Source: Notamacropus eugenii (lineage: Eukaryota; Chordata; Mammalia; Diprotodontia; Macropodidae). From it: DNA of 64,000 bases. This document shows positions 56,725 through 64,000 of the stretch, in pieces. The stretch covers positions 395,982,853 to 396,046,852 of the forward strand of contig NC_092872.1 in the NCBI RefSeq assembly GCF_028372415.1, in the 5' to 3' direction. The position numbers and the translations under genes are program-made. Numbering within the stretch: position 1 is the first letter of the stretch; every line of letters starts with the position of its first letter. The notes under the pieces are model-generated. The model searched no databases. It was not told where the DNA came from and worked only from the letters and a program-made list of their open reading frames with translations.

Positions 56725-58418
56725 TTATTTTATTTTGTGAATATCTTTTTAATTTTAATTACTTTATTTGTTTTCAGTTTTCTACAATCACTTCCATATA
56801 TCTTTGATTTTTCCCCTCTCTCCCACTCCCTCCCCAAGATGGTGTACAATGTTATACAGGTTCAACACATACATTCTTATTAAATACATTTTATCCTAAG
56901 TTATGTTGCATAGAAGAATTAAAATGAATAGGGGAAACCATCAAACAAAACAAAACATAATGCAAGAGAAAATGGTCTACTTCATTCTATGATACAATTA
57001 CACAGTTCTTTCTCTGGATGTGAAAGATATTTTGCCTCAAGTCCATTGGGAATTTTTTAGGTCCTTGCATTGCTGTGAAGCACTAAATCTACCAGAAAAA
57101 TTCCTCACACACTGTGGTTGCCGCTGTGTACAAAGTTCTCCTGATTCTGCTCCTTTCACTCAGCATCAGTTCATGTAAGTCCTTCCAGGGTTCTCTGAAG
57201 TCTTCCTGTTCATCATTTTCAATAGCATAATAGTATTCCATTACATTCATATGCCACAACTTGTTCAGTCATTCCCCAGTTGATGGACATCCCCTTGATT
57301 TCCAGTTTTTGGTCACCACAAAGAGAGTTGTTATAAATATTTTGAATATGTGGGAGCCTTTCCCATTTTTGTGATCTTTTTGGGATACAGTCCTAGAAGC
57401 AGTATTGCTGTGTCAAAGGGTATACACATTTTTGTAGCCCTTTGGTCATAGTTCCAAATTGCTCTCCAAAATGGTTGGATCAGCTCATAACTCCACCAAC
57501 AAGGAATTAATGTTCCAACTCTCCCACATTTTCTTCAACATTTATCATCTTCCTGTTTTTTCATGTTAACCAATCTGATAGGTGTGATATGGTATCTCAG
57601 AGTTGTTTTGATTTGCATCTCTGTAATCAATAGTGATTTAGAGCATTTCTTTGTAGGACTCTAGATAGCTTTAATTTCTTCCTCTGAAAGCTGTCTGTTC
57701 ATATCCTTTGACCATTTATCAGTTGAGGAATGACTTGTATTCTTGTACATTTGACTCAGTTCTTGATATATTTTAGAATTGAGGCCTTTATTACAAACAA
57801 CAGTTGCAAAAATTCTTTTCCAGTTTTCTACTTCCCTCCTAATCTTGGTTGCATTGGGTTTGATTGTGCTAAAACTTTTCAACTTAATGTAATCAAAATT
57901 ATGCATTTTGCGGTTCACAATGTTCTCTATCTCTTGTCTGGTCAAAAATTTCTCTATTCTCCATAAATCTGACAAATACACTGTTCCTTGCTCCCCTAAT
58001 TTGTTTATAGTATCAGTCTTTATTTGTAAATTGTACATCCATTTGGACTTTATTCTTGTGTATGCTGTTAGGCATTGGTCTATACCACACTGTTATCCAG
58101 TTTTCCAGCAATTTTTGTCAAACAGTGAATTCTTATCCCAGAAGCTGGGGTCCTTGGGTTTATCAAACTGTAGATTGCTGTATTCATTGACTTCTGTGTC
58201 TTGAGTACCTAACCTATTCCACTGGTCTACCTTTCTACTTCTTAGCCAGTACCAAGTGGTTTTGAGGATTGCGGATTTATAATGCATTTTGAGATGTGGT
58301 AGAGCTAGGCCACCTTCCCTAGCATTTCTTTTCATTTGTTCCCTTGATATTGTGGACCTTTTGGTCTTCCAGACAAATTGTGATATTACTTTTCTAGCTC
58401 TTGAAAATAATTACAGTT
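56725..58418 (-). mobile_element. 5'-truncated L1 LINE
   Basis: About 1.7 kb of L1 3' end on the minus strand. The A-rich tail is near 56725, then the 3' UTR (56760-57230) and the ORF2 C-terminal third up to about 58418, where the match stops. This is the common form of L1 insertion, cut short at the 5' end. No clear target duplication in the AT-rich flanks. Confidence 0.85.
57230..58418 (-). pseudogene. L1 ORF2 C-terminal relic
   Basis: Minus 58335-58093 gives the ORF2 segment GGLALPHLKMHYKSAILKTT followed by WYWLRSRKVDQWNRLGTQ. Minus 58038-57661 continues with LSDLWRIEKFLTRQEIENIV and a SSTDKWSKDMNRQLSEEEIK segment. Together these are the conserved region after the RT core. A frame change separates the two parts. 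The best-preserved ORF2 protein text in the window. Confidence 0.9.
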
Positions 58419-58564
58419 TTAAAATTATTAATAAGATAATGAATTCACCTGTCTCAAAATCCTTGCTAAACTCATCTAGGAAGGAAGAAATGTAAGAAGG
58501 AGTCAGAAAAGAAGGAAGGAAGGAAATAGAAAGAAAGCAAAGAAGGTAAGAAACAAAGAAACCT

Positions 58565-58790
58565 TTTTAAGTGCCAACTATGTGCCTAGAACTATGTTAA
58601 GTGCTTTACTAATAATATATCATTTGATTTTCACAACAACCCTAGGAAGTTGATACTATTATCTCTATTTCATAGTTGAAGAAATAGAGATAAAGTAACT
58701 TGCCCAAGGTAACATGGCTAGAAAATATCTGAGGCTAGATTTTTAACTCATGTCTTTCTGAATCCAGATCTAGTACTCTATCTGTAGCTA
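58565..58790 (-). mobile_element. MIR-type SINE
   Basis: 'gtgccaactatgtgcctaga', 'acaacaaccctaggaagttg', 'gtaacttgcccaaggtaaca' and 'ccagatctagtactctatct'. A nearly complete reversed copy. Confidence 0.85.
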
Positions 58791-59419
58791 TCATATGTGT
58801 CCTTTTTGTACACTGTAAGAGAAATCCTAGATTCCTTTCTTTGTGGGTTAGGAAGGGAAAAAGAGAAAAAAAACAACTTCTCTATTAATTTTTCATCCCC
58901 TGAAGATAAATATTTATGTGGCCCTCAAATATTGTGACAATTTTCAGGAGGATACAGAGAATTAGCATTAAATAAGAACTGGAGGAGAAAGTTAATCCCC
59001 TCAAAGTTGTTTCAAAACATTTTGATTTTACCTAAATGGTATGTTTTTAACCATCTTCTGCCAGAGACTTAAGTAGCTAGTTACATGATGTCTATAATCT
59101 GTTACTGGATCTATGAGATTTTTGAAGTAGCACCATGAAGTGGCCCTTGTGATGTGTTTGGAGATGTACAGTGAAATAGGAGCACTGTATTTTGCTATCA
59201 TGTTTTTCCCCACAACTCCTTTGAGCAGAAAAAGATTCTTGGTGAAATGTTAGTTATCAAAAAAATAAAGTGTTCTTTATATGTTGAAAATATGTAAGTA
59301 CTGATTTTTACAACACAAGAGAGAGGTGTGAAAAGGTTTCTTCTCAGTAGAGATGGACCCAGTTGACTCCTTATTTCCCTTTTTTTCTCCCCAAATTTTC
59401 TAAGTAAATTCCTCAAACA
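58791..59419. other. Unassigned AT-rich DNA
   Basis: No gene or nameable repeat. Confidence 0.4.
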
Positions 59420-59860
59420 TAACTGACCATGTCACTCCCCTATTCAGTAAACTCTAGTGTTGCACTATTATCTTTAGCATCAAACATAATGTTTTTATCA
59501 TTTAAGAACTTTGCAGACTGAATCCAAATCTCTTTTCCCAGCAGTTTTGGTGTCACAAAGCTGTTCCTTGTATCTGATGTCACACTGTCCCTGTCTGATG
59601 TGCTCGTATTGACTGTTCCCTGTCCCTCTACACAGATTGTTCCTGACTTGTGAGATTTCCCCCTTTCACCTTAACTTCTTAGCATCTCAGTTTTTCCTCA
59701 AAGTTCATCTTGCATCACCTAAATGAGGCTTTTCTTGGTCTTCTCAAATGCTAATGTCTCCTCTATCCCCACTCAGCCTAACTGAATTGTATTCACTTTA
59801 TGTACTATTTCTTTTTCATGTTTTCTCCCCTAAAAGTTCAATTGCTTAGAGGAAAATACT
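59420..59860 (+). mobile_element. L2 LINE 3' region
   Basis: 'ctgaccatgtcactccccta', 'ttcagtaaactctagtgttg', 'aagttcatcttgcatcacct' and 'aaatgaggcttttcttggtc' follow plus-strand L2 order. Confidence 0.7.
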
Positions 59861-59884
59861 ATTTAATTCTTTCTTCGAAGTAAT

Positions 59885-60030
59885 TGAGTGTTACCTCCTC
59901 ATTCATTAGGTAAGAAAACCAAAACTTAACACCAGGATAGAAGATTCTTGCCCAAATACATGGCAGAACTAGGACTGCAACCTGTGCCTCAATATCTGGT
60001 AGTCTTGCCACTACAAAATCCCAAACAATT
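59885..60030 (-). mobile_element. MIR-type SINE, diverged
   Basis: 'attcttgcccaaatacatgg' and 'cagaactaggactgcaacct' are reversed MIR. Confidence 0.6.
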
Positions 60031-61284
60031 TCATTTTCCTTAAGTCAATAAAGTTAATTAAATAGCCCTAGTGAAATAAATATTTGCACTTTTTTCTGTA
60101 TAAACACAACCTGAATAGGTTACTGCCAAGTTGCAAACAAAGTTATATTTGCCTTGGATTTGTACAACATTACTCCTTTATCTCTGACCAATTTGGTGAA
60201 CAAAGTAGATCATTGAGGGTATGATAATTAATGTTGCATTCCTTTAAAAAAAGATGCAAGTTAGACAAGTTTATTGCCTTTATGAATAAAGTGAAATGCT
60301 AAAAGATTAAAGTGTTTTCTAGCTGTCATATTTGCCTTTAACTTTCAGAAGTCATAAATAGAAGGCTATTTTCCACTGGAACATATTCTTCTAAGCTTGA
60401 TGAGAATCCCCCTGAAGTCAGAACATGGTAATTTTAGGACAAAGGAAAGAAAGTTCTGGTAGCTATCTCACTAGTCCAAGAGATGATAACGAAAGAAGAA
60501 ATAGCTAACTGGGCATTTCTAGTTGGTAGGTACATAACAGTTTAATAAGGAGAACAAGTAATGTTTGAGGGAAATATTTAAAACTTTTATTTAATCTCAT
60601 GGAAGTTAACTGTGCCCCTATTGCCCATTGTCAAAGAGAGTGGTTGAGTCATAAGCTAAAAGATCCATATTTGTAATATTTTATCTTTTTTGCACTTTCT
60701 AAATACTTAGTATTTATATTAACTTACGAAGGCATGCCTTGTCATTAATGACTCATGGATAGTTATGTTTTCAGGATTAACTGTATCAAAAGTCCAACAT
60801 CTAGATAGACTTCAATAAAGATTTACAGCATATACATGTCTTCATGATGCTGTCTAGCTGTATATGTCTATATCTAGCTAGCTAGCTAGCTATGTGTGTA
60901 TGCACATATGTATGTAAATTTTATTTAAGCAATATGTTTTAAATAAACCACCTAAGTCCTTTGACTACATTGATTCAAGAAGTTTGTCTTTATCCCCTAC
61001 CCTCAGTGAATAAATTGTTGTTTTTTTAAAAATATATAAATTTAATTTTTTACCTGGTCAGTTCACAATTGTATTGAGACAGATTGAGTCTGCAAAAATG
61101 AAAAACTGTCCTTGATAATTTGGCTACTGTAATGTCAAATAATTATACCTTCATATCTGAATATCATCAATACCAACGACTTATTTCTCACCCCAAACTC
61201 AGTTTTTCCAATTCTGTTGGTAATAAAAAAAAAAGGATTAAGAATTAGGTGTATTTTTCTGATTTCAAGATGTGTGTGGAAAAG
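60031..61284. other. Unassigned DNA with (TAGC)n
   Basis: A small self-complementary (TAGC)n run lies at 60874-60892. Otherwise AT-rich text I cannot name. Confidence 0.45.
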
Positions 61285-61420
61285 TATATAAAGAAAGGTC
61301 AGTTAATTAAAAAGTATTTTTTAAGCACCTACTGTGTGCTAGGCACTATGTTAAGTGGTAGAGAAACATAGAAAGGGAAAAGACAGACCCTGACCTTGAA
61401 AAGTTCAAAATGTAAAGGAT
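61285..61420 (-). mobile_element. L2 3' end fragment
   Basis: 'tttttaagcacctactgtgt', 'gctaggcactatgttaagtg' and 'cagaccctgaccttgaaaag' form a clear reversed L2 tail. Confidence 0.8.
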
Positions 61421-61639
61421 CAAAAAATACTCTCTTTTCTATTTGAATTACATAATTGACAACAATCCATTACCTAGCCATCAAGGGAATGCAGGAGAAT
61501 TCCACAGAAGAATGAAAACCATTACACTGCTAGGAATAGATTAGAGCAAAACTCCATAGTGTTCATGATGCTCATGTAGTGTGGCACAATCAAAAATATG
61601 TAATATTCACTGAATCTTTAAGTTTATATGCAGCATATT

Positions 61640-62532
61640 CTGAGCCAGAATCAATTCAATTAAATTCAGCTCACATTTCCTAAGTGCTTACCCTCATGGA
61701 AATTATATGCTAGTTGAGATAAAAGATATAAACATAATTACCTTAATACACAATATCATGTAAAATAAGTAAGGGAGCCAGAGACAGTGTTAAGTGTAAT
61801 CTAAAGGTTAAAATGGTTAGTGATGGAGGATCAGATAAGGCTTCATTTGGAGAGTATAATGTGATGTGGGTTTATTTTTATTTTTTCTATTAACCAGTTT
61901 TTATTTTGTCTTCCTCCTACCTCATCCTAAAAAAGCCAAAAGTAAAGAAAAAATCTTATAAGAAATAGACAGTCTACCAGTCCAAATTTCAACATTGGCT
62001 TTATTAAAAAATATATTTCTTATTTTGAATCTTCAGTATACCAATTCTATATGTCAAGATATGAGTAATTTGCTTCTTTATCAGTCTTTTGGAATCATGA
62101 CTGACCCTAACCTTAGAGTTCTGAAGTAATTTGAATTGGATTTAAAAATCACTTTCTAATGAAAGAAAGGAGTGGATTTTGCTTCAATCATAGGATAGTA
62201 AGTGAGATTTTAAAAATATAAGAAGGTGGGAAAATACATGGTGGGTTTGGGAAACTCAATAATCCACTTAGCTTGGGGTTTAAAGTATATGGAGAGAATT
62301 AATGTCAAATGTGCCAGAAAAGAAAAACTGTCAAAATATTCTGGAGGGCTCTGAATGCCAAATAAAGAGAAGCTTGTATTTTTGACAGAGAAGCAAAAGT
62401 CTCTGAAGGTCTTTTGAGGAGAAAAATGCCATAAGTACATACATCCATAAGAAAGTTTAGCAGTGCTGTGGAAGATGGATTGGAACATGGAGAGGATAAT
62501 GTCAAGAGGAATCAATAGGATTAAACCCAGCA
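61640..62532 (-). mobile_element. L2 3' region interrupted by an old L1 end
   Basis: A reversed L2 tail begins at 61660 ('cagctcacatttcctaagtg', 'cttaccctcatggaaattat'). It seems to resume at about 62280-62530 ('ctctgaatgccaaataaaga', 'gcttgtatttttgacagaga', 'gtggaagatggattggaaca'). In between, 61870-62125 is a reversed old L1 3' end ('gtcttcctcctacctcatcc', 'ctttttggaatcatgactg'-like text). Confidence 0.6.
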
Positions 62533-64000
62533 GCAAGAGATAGAAATAGAATTTCCACTTAAAATAACCGTAAGCAATATGAAATATTTTTGGAGTCAAC
62601 CTTCCAAGACAAACTCAGGAACTATGAAAACAATTACAAAATACTTTTCACACAAAGTCAGATCTAAACAATTGGAGAAACAGAAATTGCTCATGGGTAG
62701 GCAGAGCTAATATAATAAAAATGACAATCCTATCTAAATTAACTTACCTATTTAGTGTCATACAAAACTAACAAAAATTATATTGTAGAGCTAGAAAAAA
62801 ATAACAGAATTCATCTAGAAGAACACAAGGTCAAAATATCCACATTGTTAATGAAAAAAATGCAAGGTAATATAACCATACCACATCTAAAACTATATTA
62901 TAAAACAGCAATCATCCAAACTATATGGTACTGGCTAAGAAATGGAGTGATGGTTGAGTGGAATATGTTAGGTATACACAACAAAGTAGTTCAACATCTT
63001 ACACTATACATATACATAAACACATACACACACACACACACACACACATATATAAAGACAAGGTCAAAATGGGTACATTGTTTAGACATAAAGGGTGATA
63101 CAATAAGCAAATTAGGAGAGCAAGGAATAATTTACATCTCAGATCTATGGAGAAGGGAAGAATTTATGACCAAGTAAGAGATAGAGAATGTTATGAAATT
63201 CAAAATGTGTAATTTTGATTACATTAAATTAGAAAGGTTCTGCACAAACAAGACCAATGCAACCAAGGTTAGAAAGAAAGCAGAAGGCTGAAAACAATTT
63301 TTTTACAGTGTCTCTCATAAAGGCCTCATTTCTAACATATATAGAGAACTTGTCCAAATTTATAGGAATACAAGTCATTCTCCAATTGATAAATGATCAA
63401 AGAAAATGAACAGGAAGTTTTTAGATGAAGAAATTAAAGTTGTCTATAGTCATATAAAAAAATACTCTTATCACTATTGATCAGAGAAATGTAAATTAAA
63501 ACAACTCTGAGGCACCACCTCACACCTATCAGATGGGCTAATATGATGGAAAAGGAAAATGAGAATTGTTGGAGATGTGGGAAGACTGGAAAATTAATGC
63601 GTTATTGGTGAAGTTATGAACTGATTCAACCATTCTAGAGAGTAATCTGGAACTATGCCTGAAGGACTATAAAACTGTGCATATCTTTTGATCCAGCAAT
63701 ACTACTACTAGGTCTGTATCCCAAAGAAATCATGAAAAGGGGAAAAGACTAACATAGAAAAATATTTTCAGCAGTTCTTTTTATGGTGGCCAAGAACTGA
63801 AAATGGAAGGGATGCCCATCAATTGGGGAATGACTGAACAAGTTATGGTATTTGAATGTAATGGAATATTATTGTACTATAAGAAATAATGTGCAGGCAG
63901 ATTTCAGAAAAAACTCTGGAAAAACTTACATGAACTGATGCTGAGTGAATTGAGCAGAACCAGGAGAACATTACACACAATAATAGCAACATTGTGCAAT
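62533..64000 (+). pseudogene. L1 ORF2 C-terminal relic, runs off the window
   Basis: Plus-strand ORF2 text starts near 62533. The frames give FGVNLPRQTQELYENNYK-like text at about 62580-62635, then HLKLYYKTAIIQTIWYWLRN at about 62884-62943 and ISKLGEQGIIYISDLWRREE at about 63103-63162. A (CA)n run of about 45 bp at 63008-63052 splits the last two. From 63480 on ('ggcaccacctcacacctatc') it reaches the HLTPI region near the ORF2 end. Frameshifts and stops are present. The element's 3' UTR lies past 64000. Confidence 0.85.
63008..63052. repeat. (CA)n microsatellite inside L1
   Basis: CATA steps then about 12 CA units, in frame with ORF2 text on both sides, giving a Thr-His run. Confidence 0.9.

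Noticed and set aside
62210..62599. 129-codon minus frame with Phe/Leu-rich segments
   Set aside because: Antisense to the junction of an L2 fragment and an L1 ORF2; no family match recognised.

Overview
This window looks like a gene desert from a marsupial genome. It is AT-rich and CpG-poor, with no CpG island, no recognisable exon chain, no tRNA, rRNA or snRNA gene, and no operon-like or bacterial feature. The marsupial call rests on the repeats: L1 elements whose 3' UTR and ORF2 C-terminus look marsupial to me, ORF1-only half-L1 (HAL1-like) elements, a MAR1-type SINE, and very many old L2 and MIR copies. I cannot name the species. Family names are from my own recognition, with no library search.

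Layout. 1-4.8 kb: a CR1/L3-like fragment, a GATA/GACA microsatellite and a purine-only tract of about 1.3 kb. 4.8-12.5 kb: a minus-strand L1 with both ends preserved, split inside ORF1 by a short endogenous retrovirus (two LTRs of about 520 bp, tRNA-Leu-like primer binding site, 5-bp target duplication). 13-31 kb: mostly L2, MIR and microsatellites, including one L2 broken by a MIR, two microsatellites and an older L1 end, a palindromic hAT-like MITE, and an unexplained 88-bp inverted repeat around 26.2/26.7 kb. 32.1-34.7 kb: a HAL1-like element with both ends and a 15-bp target-site duplication. 34.7-39.9 kb: L2 pieces, a perfect 18-bp hairpin and a 200-bp GATA/GACA array. 40.0-48.0 kb: a head-to-tail cluster of minus-strand HAL1/L1 elements interrupted by one L2 piece and a 330-bp TTC/CTC array. 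48-56 kb: MIRs, an old L1 fragment, a CR1-like piece and a processed retropseudogene of BLOC1S2. 56.7-58.4 kb: a 5'-truncated L1. 59-64 kb: L2, MIR and a plus-strand L1 ORF2 relic that runs off the right edge.

Function. I see no intact protein-coding gene. Every open frame above about 60 codons is a decayed retroelement frame, a frame through a simple repeat, or chance, apart from two short frames I could not assign (about 23.05-23.28 kb and 55.49-55.76 kb). The content is a layered record of retrotransposition, from L2/MIR/CR1 (oldest) through old L1 ends to HAL1/L1 and an ERV-L-like insertion (younger). I found no evidence of a new enzyme system. The best leads are the inverted repeat at 26 kb, the perfect hairpin at 38.3 kb and the unassigned frame at 55.5 kb.
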